Source of the DNA: Bradyrhizobium sp. CSA112
GTDB lineage: Bacteria > Pseudomonadota > Alphaproteobacteria > Rhizobiales > Xanthobacteraceae
Direction: 5' to 3'
Assembly (NCBI RefSeq): GCF_029051645.1
Contig: NZ_JAACFS010000002.1
Coordinates: 434,001 to 498,000, forward strand
DNA length: 64,000 nucleotides
A program made the translations under genes and the position numbers. The notes beneath the pieces were generated by a model, which was not told the origin of the DNA, did not search any database, and was given only the letters and a program-made list of their open reading frames with translations. Positions 1 to 8,070 of this stretch are shown piece after piece. Position 1 is the first letter of the stretch. Every line of letters starts with the position of its first letter.

Positions 1-476
1 TCCCGATCGTGACGTTTGTGGACGTGCCGGGCTTCCTGCCGGGGACCGCGCAGGAATATGGCGGCCTGATCAAGCACGGCGCAAAGCTGTTGTTCGCCTA
101 TTCGCAATGCACGGTGCCGCTCGTCACCGTCATCACCCGAAAAGCCTATGGCGGCGCGTTCGACGTCATGGCCTCAAAGGAAATCGGCGCCGACATGAAC
201 TACGCCTGGCCGACCGCGCAGATCGCCGTGATGGGCGCCAAGGGCGCGGTCGAAATCATCTTCCGCAGCGACATGAACGATCCTGGTGCGATCGCCAAGC
301 GAACCAAGGAATACGAAGATCGCTTCCTGTCGCCGTTCATCGCCGCCGAGCGCGGCTACATCGACGACGTCATCATGCCGCATTCAACAAGGAAGCGGAT
401 CGCCCGCGCGCTGGCGATGCTCAGGGATAAGAAGGTCGAGATGCCGGCGAAGAAGCACGACAATTTGCCGTTGTGA
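1..476 (+). CDS. pccB: Acyl-CoA (propionyl-CoA) carboxylase beta subunit, C-terminal part
   Basis: The gene enters from the left edge, with codons starting at base 3, so only the last ~157 residues are visible. They belong to the carboxyltransferase domain of biotin-dependent acyl-CoA carboxylases. The stretch [20 protein letters not shown], the oxyanion-hole glycines around [11 protein letters not shown] and the end DNLPL are typical of PccB-type subunits. The subunit transfers carboxyl from biotin on the alpha subunit to propionyl-CoA, giving methylmalonyl-CoA in the cytoplasm. The biotin-carrying partner is not in the window. Methylcrotonyl- or acetyl-CoA specificity cannot be excluded from the fragment. 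Confidence 0.9.
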   Translation, partial: PIVTFVDVPGFLPGTAQEYGGLIKHGAKLLFAYSQCTVPLVTVITRKAYGGAFDVMASKEIGADMNYAWPTAQIAVMGAKGAVEIIFRSDMNDPGAIAKRTKEYEDRFLSPFIAAERGYIDDVIMPHSTRKRIARALAMLRDKKVEMPAKKHDNLPL

Positions 477-549
477 GGGGCGGTAGATGCTAGGGGACAA
501 TGCTACTGCGGTTTAGGATACCCGGGCGGCTTGGTCATGGAGCCGAAAG

Positions 550-1077
550 ATGGATGAGGTTGAGATTGTTAACTACGATCCGCGCTGGCCGTCATTGTTC
601 GACGAAGAGGCCAAACGGTTGCGCGCGACACTCGATTCGTCCTTCGTATTGGGACTTGAGCATTTCGGAAGTACGGCCGTTCCCGGCTTATCCGCCAAGC
701 CGATCATAGATATTCTGATTGCGGTCCGATCACTGGCAGACGCGCGGGCTAGCTTTGTCGAAGCCCTTCGAAATCTTGATTATATCTACTGGGCCGACAA
801 TCCGAAGAAGGATCGAATGTTCTTCGTTAAAGGCATGCCACCCTTTGGATCGAAGCGCTCCCACCATGTGCATGTGACGGAGGTGCATGGAGAGATGTGG
901 CAGCGGTTGGCGTTCAGAGACTATTTGCGCGTTCATCCAGAGGAAGCTGGGATTTACGAGCAGCTCAAGAGACGACTTGCAACCGAATATCAAACGGATC
1001 GCGAGGCTTATACCGACGCTAAATCCGCCTATATTGAAAGTGTGATGCGAAAGGCAATCAGCATTAGGGTGGATTAG
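550..1077 (+). CDS. GrpB family protein (UPF0157, nucleotidyltransferase fold)
   Basis: A 175-residue protein of the GrpB/UPF0157 family. The signature is near the N-terminus: VNYDPRWPSLFDEEAKRL followed by HFGSTAVPGLSAKPIIDI, which resembles the G-S-x(n)-D-x-D active site of minimal nucleotidyltransferases. The length is normal. Its biochemical role is not settled, and members often stand alone as here. G+C is visibly lower than in flanking genes, which suggests recent acquisition. The start is the ATG followed by GATGAGGTT. No strong Shine-Dalgarno sequence precedes it. Confidence 0.85.
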   Translation: MDEVEIVNYDPRWPSLFDEEAKRLRATLDSSFVLGLEHFGSTAVPGLSAKPIIDILIAVRSLADARASFVEALRNLDYIYWADNPKKDRMFFVKGMPPFGSKRSHHVHVTEVHGEMWQRLAFRDYLRVHPEEAGIYEQLKRRLATEYQTDREAYTDAKSAYIESVMRKAISIRVD

Positions 1078-1273
1078 CGAAGCGTAGTCCGCCCTCGTGT
1101 GTGTTGGAGCTGTCGAACGGTGAGCTACGGCTTCCGCCCAGTTTAGCCGAAGGCGTAACCCACCAACATGTCTGGTGCAGATTGATTGCAGGGCAGGCTA
1201 CGCATCCGCCTTCGCTCTCCCGAGCGTCAACGGACACGCTAACCCACCCCGCATTATTCTACAGCGAGGCGCG

Positions 1274-1735
1274 CTACGCCGCCTTGTTTTGCTGCTTCAT
1301 GAATTCCGCCGCGCGCTTCTTGAGCTCGGCAGGCGCAACGTCCTCGACGTGGGTGCCGATGTGCCAGTGATTGCCGGCCGGGTCCACCACGCCGCCGCTG
1401 CGGTCGCCATAGAACATGTCCGCGGGCTCCATCACCGACGTCCCGCCGGCCTTCAGCGCCATCTGGTAAACCGCATCCACATTGGGCACGTAGACGTGCA
1501 GCATGGCCGAAGTGGGCTTTGCGCGTTCGGAAGCATCGGAAATCATCACGACGGAATCGCCGATCTTGAGCTCCGCGTGCATGATCTTGCCGTCGGGCCG
1601 CATCATCGGCTCTAACACGAATTGCGCGCCGAATGCGTTCTTCATGAACTCGACGATCCTTTGCGCGCCGTCGACGACGAGATAAGGGGTGAGGGTGTGA
1701 TATCCTTCAGGAATGGGCTTTACTTTAGTTGCCAT
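1274..1735 (-). CDS. VOC (glyoxalase/PhnB-like) family protein
   Basis: A 153-residue protein of the vicinal oxygen chelate superfamily, PhnB-like branch. The N-terminal YHTLTPYLVVDGAQRIVEF begins the first beta-alpha-beta-beta-beta module and RSGGVVDPAGNHWHIGTHVE ends the second. Such proteins bind metals or small ligands, and many have no known substrate. The frame is open further upstream, but AAAGGAGA sits just before the ATG at 1735, which fixes the start. The protein ends with a short charged tail (KKRAAEFMKQQNKAA). It lies alone, downstream of a broken cupin gene on the same strand. Confidence 0.85.
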   Translation of the reverse strand: MATKVKPIPEGYHTLTPYLVVDGAQRIVEFMKNAFGAQFVLEPMMRPDGKIMHAELKIGDSVVMISDASERAKPTSAMLHVYVPNVDAVYQMALKAGGTSVMEPADMFYGDRSGGVVDPAGNHWHIGTHVEDVAPAELKKRAAEFMKQQNKAA

Positions 1736-1928
1736 CGCTGTCTCCTTTGGTTTGGATGACGCCTGCAGCAGAACGACCCAACATCCCCTTGTCTTTTGGA
1801 TTTTCACGCGGTTGTTTGTAGAAAGTGTGACGGGCCGCGACGGCGGGTCGGGTACGTGGGCGCTCGCGCTAGAGGGGTTCCGCGTTATCTTGCTTCTCGG
1901 AACAATAGGAAGTCGCGCTGACCATTCC

Positions 1929-2280
1929 TCAACGCGACACCAGCGGAACAAAATCGTATTCGCCGACGCCTTGCAGAACCAGGAAGGTGAGCGACGTCGT
2001 GCCTCCGTTGGTCACCAGATGCGGTCGCCTGGGTTTGACGACATAGACTTCGCCGGGCTTCAAATTCACTTCCTCCTTCGGGTCCTGCAGGAACAGCCGC
2101 ATGTGGCCTTCCAGAACGTAAAAAAGTATCTGACACATTGGTGTGGGCGTGCCACGGCACCTTCTGGGTTGCAGAGAGCTGCAGCTCAGTAATGCGAAAG
2201 CCGGGGCGCGCGGCGTGCTGGGCACGACGCTCGACTTCGTAAAGCTGACTGGCGTCCTTGACTGGCTGCGGCTGGGTCAT
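1929..2280 (-). pseudogene. Cupin-domain protein broken by a one-base frameshift
   Basis: Two minus-strand frames together encode one small cupin of about 115 residues. The first carries the start (MTQPQPVKDASQLYEVE) through the metal-ligand stretch PWHAHTNVSDTF. The second carries YVLEGHMRLFLQDPKEEV, LKPGEVYVVKPRRPHLVTN and the end. The switch lies at a run of six T on the coding strand (around 2120); five T would restore one frame. A GGGAGTGAA ribosome site precedes the ATG. This is either a real inactivating insertion or a homopolymer sequencing error. Intact relatives are small single-domain cupins of unknown substrate. Confidence 0.75.
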
Positions 2281-2284
2281 GACT

Positions 2285-2494
2285 TCACTCCCCATCGTCC
2301 CTTAGCCGCTGCTCACCCTCGCGCAGCCGCTGCGCGATCGCCCTTCGCCTTGGGATCAGCGCGGCCTCATCCGCGAGCCGCTGTGCCAGATCGGAGTGGT
2401 ATTGCTGCACGACGTCGAGCACTGCTTCCTTGGCGAGCCGGCGATGGTATTCGGCCAGGAATCTGTGGAGGTCAGCGAGCTGTTCTTCGTCCAT
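2285..2494 (-). CDS. Small hypothetical helical protein
   Basis: A 69-residue, highly charged protein that is predicted to be almost wholly helical (LHRFLAEYHRRLAKEAV, then LAQRLADEAAL). It ends a few bases before the broken cupin gene on the same strand, so the two could share a transcript. GAGG lies about nine bases before the ATG. I do not recognise the family. Support is codon pattern, ribosome site and fit between neighbours only. Confidence 0.45.
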   Translation of the reverse strand: MDEEQLADLHRFLAEYHRRLAKEAVLDVVQQYHSDLAQRLADEAALIPRRRAIAQRLREGEQRLRDDGE

Positions 2495-2643
2495 AGCTAT
2501 CGCGCCTCAGCCGCGATGGCTGGATTATACCGCAACCTGTTGACCCCACACCAGCTTGCACCGTCCCAATGCCCTGAGTTCCACAAATCCAGCCGCCGCA
2601 GAGGGGGCGTTGCGGCAAGTTCAAGTCGACGGAGCGCCGCCCG

Positions 2644-2659
2644 TTAACCATCTGTTAAC
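2644..2659 (+). promoter_or_regulatory. CtrA-type binding site upstream of the ftsZ-paralogue operon
   Basis: The sequence TTAA-CCATCTG-TTAAC matches the full CtrA consensus of alphaproteobacteria (TTAA, seven bases, TTAAC) exactly and extends to TTAACCAT. It lies about 80 bases before the start of the coiled-coil gene that precedes the FtsZ paralogue. CtrA is the cell-cycle master regulator of this class, so cell-cycle control of both genes is plausible. A second such site occurs at 44482, and the two share TTAACCATAACGCCC. Binding is inferred, not shown. Confidence 0.6.
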
Positions 2660-2736
2660 CATAACGCCCTTAGCCTTGCGGCCACTACCCGGTCATCATC
2701 AGCCGATTCCCGCGGTTCGTTCGAGGAGAACAGCCG

Positions 2737-3243
2737 ATGCCCGTTGAGATTCTGACTTATGGCGCTCTCGGCGCCCGCCTGAAGATTTCGCCAGTGGCCG
2801 CCCGTTCGTTTGCCAAGCGGCGCGGCTTGCCACGCTCTCTTTCGGAGGATGGCAGGGCCCTGGTGAGCGTTGATCTCGCTGAGGTCAGGCATAGGCCACA
2901 GCCACCGGCCCGTCGCCAGGCAGGCGACGGCGCTCAGTTGACGGCAATGATCGCGACGCTGCAGGCGGAGATCGCGCAGCTCGAGGCCAGGGCAGCCGGC
3001 CATCGCGCAGACTTCGAGCACGAACGCGAGCGCGCCGATCGCCTGATGGCTGAGCTACTGCAGGCGGCAGCCGAGACCACGGCCGCCAGGGAGGCGACGG
3101 CGCGACTTGAGGGGGAGGTGGCAGCGCTGCGGATCGCTGTCCGGGCTGGTAGTTCGAACGAGAATCACGGACATTCTGCGCGCCGGGTGGGGCATCTGGC
3201 TGCGAGCTTGGTGGAAGCAGATCGCAAGGCTGCTGGCGGGTAG
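2737..3243 (+). CDS. Hypothetical HTH-like/coiled-coil protein upstream of ftsZ paralogue
   Basis: A 168-residue protein. The first ~45 residues (TYGALGARLKISPVAARSF, then KRRGLPRSLSEDG) look like a small helix-turn-helix of the kind that reads a second copy of itself. Residues ~65-145 are a long charged coiled coil rich in Ala, Glu and Arg. GAGGAG precedes the ATG. The stop is 51 bases before the FtsZ paralogue, so the genes are probably cotranscribed. The C-terminus is suspect: another frame, open to 3298, encodes WWKQIARLLAG and ends in a 4-base ATGA overlap with the next start. A late frameshift is therefore possible. Function unknown. Confidence 0.7.
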   Translation: MPVEILTYGALGARLKISPVAARSFAKRRGLPRSLSEDGRALVSVDLAEVRHRPQPPARRQAGDGAQLTAMIATLQAEIAQLEARAAGHRADFEHERERADRLMAELLQAAAETTAAREATARLEGEVAALRIAVRAGSSNENHGHSARRVGHLAASLVEADRKAAGG

Positions 3244-3294
3244 CAATCCCTTTTCTCTCATTCCGCGGCTTGGCGGAGCAACCGTGGGGCAAAA

Positions 3295-4557
3295 ATGAGT
3301 GGCATCTCCGACGTCCGCGAGCTGAGGGCACGCATCATCGTGTTTGGGGTCGGCGGCGCGGGCGGCAATGCCATCAACAACATGATCGAGGCCGGGCTTG
3401 AAGGCGTCGAGTTTATCGTCGCCAATACCGACGCGCAGGCGCTCACCAGTTCGAAGGCCGGGCGCGTCATCCAGATGGGCGCGCAGGTGACCGGCGGCCT
3501 TGGCGCCGGCGCACAGCCCGATGTGGGGCGCGCGGCGGCGGAGGAGACACTCGACGAGATCCGCGATCATCTGACCGGCGCGCACATGGTGTTCATCACA
3601 GCCGGCATGGGCGGCGGTACCGGCACTGGCGCTGCGCCCATCATCGCCCGGGCCGCGCGCGAGCTCGGCATTCTCACCATCGGTGTCGTCACCAAGCCAT
3701 TCCAGTTCGAGGGCCAGCGGCGCATGCGTTTTGCCGAATCAGGCATCGCGGAACTCTTGAAGGCGGTGGACACCCTCCTGATCATCCCGAACCAGAACCT
3801 GTTCCGGGTTGCCAACGAGAAGACCACGTTCTCCGATGCCTTCGCCATGGCCGATCAGGTGCTTTATTCGGGCGTGGCCTGCATCAGCGACCTCATCGTC
3901 AAGGAAGGTCTGATCAACCTTGATTTTGCCGACGTTCTCTCGGTGATGCGCGAGAAGGGCAAGGCCATGATGGGCAGGGGCGAGGCTTCCGGCGACAAGC
4001 GCGTGCTCAACGCCGCTATTGCTGCGATTTCCAATCCATTGATCGAGGATCCCTCGATCAAGCGCGCCAGCGGCCTCATCGTCTCCATCACCGGCGGCAG
4101 GGACCTCACGCTGTTCGAGGTTGACGAGGCTGCGACCCGCATCCGCGACGAGGCCGATCCGGATGCCAACATCATCGTTGGCGCTACCTTCGATGCAAAC
4201 CTCGAAGGCTTGGTCCGCGTCTCGGTTGTGGCGACCGGCATCGATAATCTCGGCGCGCCGCGTCAGGCGCAGCCGGCGGAAGGCTCACTCACGGACCTCG
4301 CCGGCCGTCTGAGCAACGACAGGCGTCGCATCGCCGACCGGGTCGAGCGTAGTCTACCGCCGCCGCAATTGGAGGGGCCGTCGCTCCTCCCGACGGCCCG
4401 CCAACTCGAAGGGCGAACGGCAAAGCCGATCGCGGAACATGCGCGGCAGGCGGCTCCGCAGGGGCTCGATCCCTACGGCCGCGCCGCTCCTGTGCGCAAT
4501 TCGATCGAGGAAAAAGTTCTCGATATCCCGGCTTTCCTGGGCCGCAAGGCCAACTGA
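3295..4557 (+). CDS. ftsZ: FtsZ paralogue (tubulin-like GTPase), short form
   Basis: A 420-residue tubulin/FtsZ-family GTPase. The nucleotide-binding loop GGGTGTG is at residues 106-112 and the T7 synergy loop NLDFADV at 208-214, with Asp210 and Asp213 intact, so GTP hydrolysis on polymerisation is expected. The C-terminal peptide [15 protein letters not shown] keeps the conserved tail by which FtsZ binds partners such as FtsA. The main FtsZ of this group is usually close to 600 residues and lies beside ftsQ and ftsA. Here the linker is short and no division-cluster genes are nearby, so this is most likely a second FtsZ. Its cell-cycle role is unknown. A CtrA site lies upstream of the presumed operon. 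Confidence 0.9.
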   Translation: MSGISDVRELRARIIVFGVGGAGGNAINNMIEAGLEGVEFIVANTDAQALTSSKAGRVIQMGAQVTGGLGAGAQPDVGRAAAEETLDEIRDHLTGAHMVFITAGMGGGTGTGAAPIIARAARELGILTIGVVTKPFQFEGQRRMRFAESGIAELLKAVDTLLIIPNQNLFRVANEKTTFSDAFAMADQVLYSGVACISDLIVKEGLINLDFADVLSVMREKGKAMMGRGEASGDKRVLNAAIAAISNPLIEDPSIKRASGLIVSITGGRDLTLFEVDEAATRIRDEADPDANIIVGATFDANLEGLVRVSVVATGIDNLGAPRQAQPAEGSLTDLAGRLSNDRRRIADRVERSLPPPQLEGPSLLPTARQLEGRTAKPIAEHARQAAPQGLDPYGRAAPVRNSIEEKVLDIPAFLGRKAN

Positions 4558-4752
4558 GCCGTCGTTAGAAGAGCCAAGGTAGCTCGCTCTCCACCCACGC
4601 TGCAGCGGGCCTGGGCGGTGCCGGAGGATGTTGCCCAAAATCAGCCCCATACTTTCCATCGTCCAGCCTTGCTTTGGTCAAAACGGCGGTAGGAAGTGTT
4701 TACAATCCGACGATCGCCCGTTCAGTTGACGGCAAACTGGGAGCAGGCGCCC

Positions 4753-5598
4753 ATGGATTCCCCTGAGGACACCAAGCAAACCGATCCACGCGATGTTAGT
4801 CCGGGACTGTCCACGCAAGAGGTTGAGCTGGTCGCGCGCGCCGATGAACGGCTCGCACATGCCTATGAACAGATCGCCCTCGCGGATCAACAGCTCGCGC
4901 GTCTCAATGAACAGATTTTAAAGATAGATCACGATGCGGCGCGCGGCTCTTCGGATGCGAAGAGGGCCCTGAAAGAGCTTCATCGGCCTTCGCGTGGCAG
5001 GCCGGCGCTGCGCGGCTTCATCGGCCTGCTGTTGACAGCGGGCATCTGTACCGCGGCTTTCGCCTGGCAGTCCTATGGTGAGACGGTCAGGCCGATGATC
5101 TCCCGGTGGGCGCCGCAACTGGCCGCAGCTTCGTCGTTGCCGTCGGCGACGCCGGAGCTCGCTGCCCAGGATAGTCCGCCTACTGTTCAGGTGGCTGCGG
5201 CGGATGCAGCGCATTCGCAATTATCACTTCCGGCTCAGACCGCGCCGCAAGACGCGGCAGCCGCCCCGATCCCACCCGAGGTGACACAGTCGCTGCAAAC
5301 GATGGCGCGTGATCTCGCAAACATGCAGCAGGAGATCGAGCAGCTCAAGGCCAGCCAGGATGAATTGGCCCGCGAAAATGCTGGGATCGCCGAACAGCTC
5401 AAGGCAAGCCAGGAACAAATTGCGCGCGCGATCTCCAGCGCCTCCGAACAGAACCTGCGACCCAGGACTTCACCGGCGACATCAGCTAATCCGCCGCCGG
5501 TTGCCAACCCTGCGCGTAAGCCCGTGTCGACGCCTCCGCCGACGCAAACCAGGGCGCAAGCGCGGGCGCCAGTGCAGTTGCAGCCCCGACAACAGTAG
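4753..5598 (+). CDS. Hypothetical membrane-anchored coiled-coil protein
   Basis: A 281-residue protein with no recognised enzymatic domain. A helical cytoplasmic part (ARADERLAHAYEQIALADQQ) is followed by one membrane segment (FIGLLLTAGICTAAFAW). A low-complexity Ala/Pro stretch, a second coiled coil (MQQEIEQLKASQDELARE) and a Pro-rich tail ending in QLQPRQQ complete it. The layout suggests a bitopic protein with an outward coiled coil. The start at the ATG preceded by GGGAGCAGG is preferred over an upstream in-frame start 57 bases earlier. It stands alone after the FtsZ paralogue. Confidence 0.75.
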   Translation: MDSPEDTKQTDPRDVSPGLSTQEVELVARADERLAHAYEQIALADQQLARLNEQILKIDHDAARGSSDAKRALKELHRPSRGRPALRGFIGLLLTAGICTAAFAWQSYGETVRPMISRWAPQLAAASSLPSATPELAAQDSPPTVQVAAADAAHSQLSLPAQTAPQDAAAAPIPPEVTQSLQTMARDLANMQQEIEQLKASQDELARENAGIAEQLKASQEQIARAISSASEQNLRPRTSPATSANPPPVANPARKPVSTPPPTQTRAQARAPVQLQPRQQ

Positions 5599-5691
5599 TT
5601 TTCATAGCCGCCGCCGTGGTTCTTGAAGAAGGCATCGGCCCGTTTACATTAACGATGCCTAAGATCGAAAGGTGACCGAGGGAGCGACACG

Positions 5692-6279
5692 ATGTCGGCG
5701 GTGCCGGAAGTCATATCCGCAGGCGCGAACGACCGGGCAAACGCGATCAGCACCATTGTGCTCGGCTTTGCCGCCGATCCGATGGCGCGTTTTGCTTGGC
5801 CCGATCCGTCCGTGTACCTCAGAATAATGCCTCGGATGGTCAATGCTTTCGGCGGCGGTGCTTTCGAGCACGGCACAGCCTACATCACCGAAGGGGCCCG
5901 CGCTGCCGCCCTATGGCTGCCACCAGGCGTCGAGCCGGACGAAGCAGAAATGAACGCCATCATGGAGGAGTCCCTGCGCCCGGAGATCGCCGGGGATATC
6001 GGGGCCATCATGAAAGGAATGGCCGAACATCATCCGCATGAGCCGCATTGGTATCTGCCTCTTATCGCCGCCGATCCGAAATGGATCGGGCAGGGGCTTG
6101 GCTCGTTGCTGATGAAACATGCGCTTCGACGATGCGACGAGGAGGGCATCGCAGCCTATCTCGAAAGCTCGAACCCGCGTAACATTTCGCTCTATGAACG
6201 CCACGGCTTCAAGATCACTGGCAGAATCCAAAGCGGCTCTTCGCCAGTGGTGACGCCGATGCTGCGGCCCGCATCCTGA
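5692..6279 (+). CDS. GNAT family N-acetyltransferase
   Basis: A 195-residue GCN5-related acetyltransferase. The acetyl-CoA pyrophosphate loop is visible as WIGQGLGSLLMKHAL, with the following motif B stretch LYERHGFKITGRI near the C-terminus. The N-terminal third is the variable acceptor-binding part and holds PPGVEPDEAEMNAIMEE. GAGGGAG precedes the ATG. The substrate cannot be told from sequence. No neighbour on the same strand is close enough to suggest an operon. Confidence 0.85.
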   Translation: MSAVPEVISAGANDRANAISTIVLGFAADPMARFAWPDPSVYLRIMPRMVNAFGGGAFEHGTAYITEGARAAALWLPPGVEPDEAEMNAIMEESLRPEIAGDIGAIMKGMAEHHPHEPHWYLPLIAADPKWIGQGLGSLLMKHALRRCDEEGIAAYLESSNPRNISLYERHGFKITGRIQSGSSPVVTPMLRPAS

Positions 6280-6486
6280 ACGTTTGAATTGACTCAACCG
6301 AGCATCACCGCACCACATTTTCCAGCTCTCGGAAAATTACAGTTGCAGATGCTATCATCGAGCTGACACGCCCACGAGTTGTGGCGAAAGATCCGGATTT
6401 TGTTAACTGCGCTGATCTGTCCCGGCCTTCGCATATGGCAGAAGCCGGGCGATGCGATACCCTCCTTGAAAAATCAAGGAGGAAAT

Positions 6487-7476
6487 ATGCCCTTAAAGTT
6501 CAACCGCCGTCATTTCATCGCTGCTGGTACGGCCGCTGCCGCGCTGCCTTTTCTTTCGCGTAGCACCCGCGCGCAAGCCGCGTGGCCGTCGCGGAATATC
6601 CGCATGGTCTGCAGCTACCCGGCGGGCGGGCAGACCGACCTCTTGGCGCGCGCCTTCGGCGATTACATCTCCAGGCAGGTGGGGCAGAACGTCGTCATCG
6701 AAAACAAGGCAGGGGCTTCCGGCTCGATCGGCGCGGCGGAAGTTGCGCGCGCGGCGCCGGACGGCCACACCATCCTGTGCTCTATCTCGACCACTTACGT
6801 GATGAACCGGGTGATGATGAAGAATCCCGGCTACGACATGGACAGGGACTTGACGCTCGTCAGCGTCATCCCGGGCGCCGGGCTTCTGCTGGTCGCGAGC
6901 CTGGCGTCCGGCGTCAAGACGCTGGACGACTTCGTCGCGTTCGCGCGCAAGAAGGGCCAGGTGAACTTCGGCACCTATAGCGCGGGCTCGGCCCCGCACA
7001 TGACCATCAACGAACTCAACAAGCAGTATGGTCTCAAGATCGAGCCGATCCACTACCGGGGCGAGGCGCCGATGTGGACGGGGCTGATGGACGGCACGCT
7101 CGACGTCGCGATGGGCAGCTACACGGCCGCGCAACCCGTCCTGCAGGGTAACCACGGCGTGGTGTTCGCGGTGCACTCGAAGAAGGTCGCCGCGATCCCG
7201 AACGTCAGGACGTTGCCTGAACAGGGCGCGACATCGAAGTTTTTCACGGTGAGCGGTTTCACGGGCTGGGCGCTGCCGAAGGCGACCCCACAGCCGATCG
7301 TCGACCGGCTGTCGGAACTCTGCGTGGCGGCCAATAGCGATCCGAAGGTGAAGGAAGTTCTCTCCACTTTCGTGCTGGAGCCGGCGCTCGGCTTCAAGGA
7401 AAGCAATGCGCTGTATCAGCGCGAATTGCCGACCTGGATCGAGACCGCGCAGGCGCTCGGCCTGGAACCCGCCTAG
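6487..7476 (+). CDS. Tripartite tricarboxylate transporter substrate-binding (Bug) protein
   Basis: A 329-residue periplasmic solute receptor of the Bug/TctC family. The N-terminus has a twin-arginine signal (FNRRHFIAAG, then a hydrophobic stretch to STRAQA). The mature part starts AWPSRNIRMVCSYPAGGQTD, the usual ligand-loop beginning, and the family feature IENKAGASGSIGA follows. AGGAGG lies just before the ATG, so the longer upstream frame is rejected. Bug proteins bind carboxylates. No TctA or TctB membrane genes are nearby, as is common for the many orphan Bug proteins of Bradyrhizobium and Bordetella. Confidence 0.9.
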   Translation: MPLKFNRRHFIAAGTAAAALPFLSRSTRAQAAWPSRNIRMVCSYPAGGQTDLLARAFGDYISRQVGQNVVIENKAGASGSIGAAEVARAAPDGHTILCSISTTYVMNRVMMKNPGYDMDRDLTLVSVIPGAGLLLVASLASGVKTLDDFVAFARKKGQVNFGTYSAGSAPHMTINELNKQYGLKIEPIHYRGEAPMWTGLMDGTLDVAMGSYTAAQPVLQGNHGVVFAVHSKKVAAIPNVRTLPEQGATSKFFTVSGFTGWALPKATPQPIVDRLSELCVAANSDPKVKEVLSTFVLEPALGFKESNALYQRELPTWIETAQALGLEPA

Positions 7477-7591
7477 CGCGAAAGGCGCTCAGCGGGTAGG
7501 GTGGGGGTTCGCCAACGGGTCGCGTGAATGCGCGCCCCGTTGGCTAACCCGCCTTGCGAAACCGACACATTGGTGCTCGATCTTGAATCTG

Positions 7592-7939
7592 ATGGCCGAG
7601 GACGACCCGATCGACAAGATCTCACTCATCGAGGAACGGCTCGAGGAGCTTGCCGAAATCTCGGAGCGATGCCGAAAGATCATTCTGGTTTCCAAGGCGG
7701 CAATCGCCGGCGGCGTCGCATTGCTGCTCGTTACGATGCTCGGCCTGTTCGGGTCCAGTCAGGTTGCCGTTATCGGCTCGATTGCCCTGATGCTGGGTGG
7801 AATCGTGTCGCTCGGATCGAATGTCAGTACATTGCGACAGACCATGGCCGCGATCAGCGCCGCCGAGGTGCTCCGTTCGGACCTGATCAGCAGGATCGAT
7901 CTCCGGGTGGTTGGTGATAGCCCCATGAAATTGAGTTGA
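7592..7939 (+). CDS. Small two-segment membrane protein, hypothetical
   Basis: A 115-residue protein with a charged N-terminal helix (IEERLEELAEISERCRKII), two membrane segments (AAIAGGVALLLVTMLGLF and VIGSIALMLGGIVSLG) and a short C-terminal helix. The ATG before GCCGAGGAC is chosen because the domain begins there. An upstream extension has no recognisable content. No family function is known to me. The gene is followed by a long inverted repeat. Confidence 0.65.
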   Translation: MAEDDPIDKISLIEERLEELAEISERCRKIILVSKAAIAGGVALLLVTMLGLFGSSQVAVIGSIALMLGGIVSLGSNVSTLRQTMAAISAAEVLRSDLISRIDLRVVGDSPMKLS

Positions 7940-7965
7940 CGGGCCTGCTCGCACGTAGGCGGCGC

Positions 7966-8063
7966 GTAGGATGGGTGGAGCGCAGCGATACCCATCAATA
8001 ACGGCTACGTCTCAATAACAGCTACGTCGCTGATGGGTTTCGCTTCCGCTCTACCCATCCTAC
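7966..8063. repeat. Dispersed intergenic inverted repeat (GTAGGATGGGT type)
   Basis: The left arm begins GTAGGATGGGTGGAGCG and the right arm ends CGCTCTACCCATCCTAC, with an inner pair around ACCCATCA and TGATGGGT. The element lies between convergent genes and could fold into a long hairpin. It belongs to the same broad family as the GTAGGGTGGGCAAAG elements at 9403, 25633 and 26808. Confidence 0.75.
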
Positions 8064-8070
8064 GAAGCCC

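Noticed and set aside
1101..1273. Possible gene between GrpB and the VOC gene
   Set aside because: Open frames there have no ribosome site and run antisense into the VOC gene. The stretch is about 200 bases of intergenic DNA.
3295..4557. Main cell-division FtsZ
   Set aside because: It is shorter than the usual alphaproteobacterial FtsZ and not beside ftsQ/ftsA/ddl, so a paralogue is more likely. The whole genome would decide.
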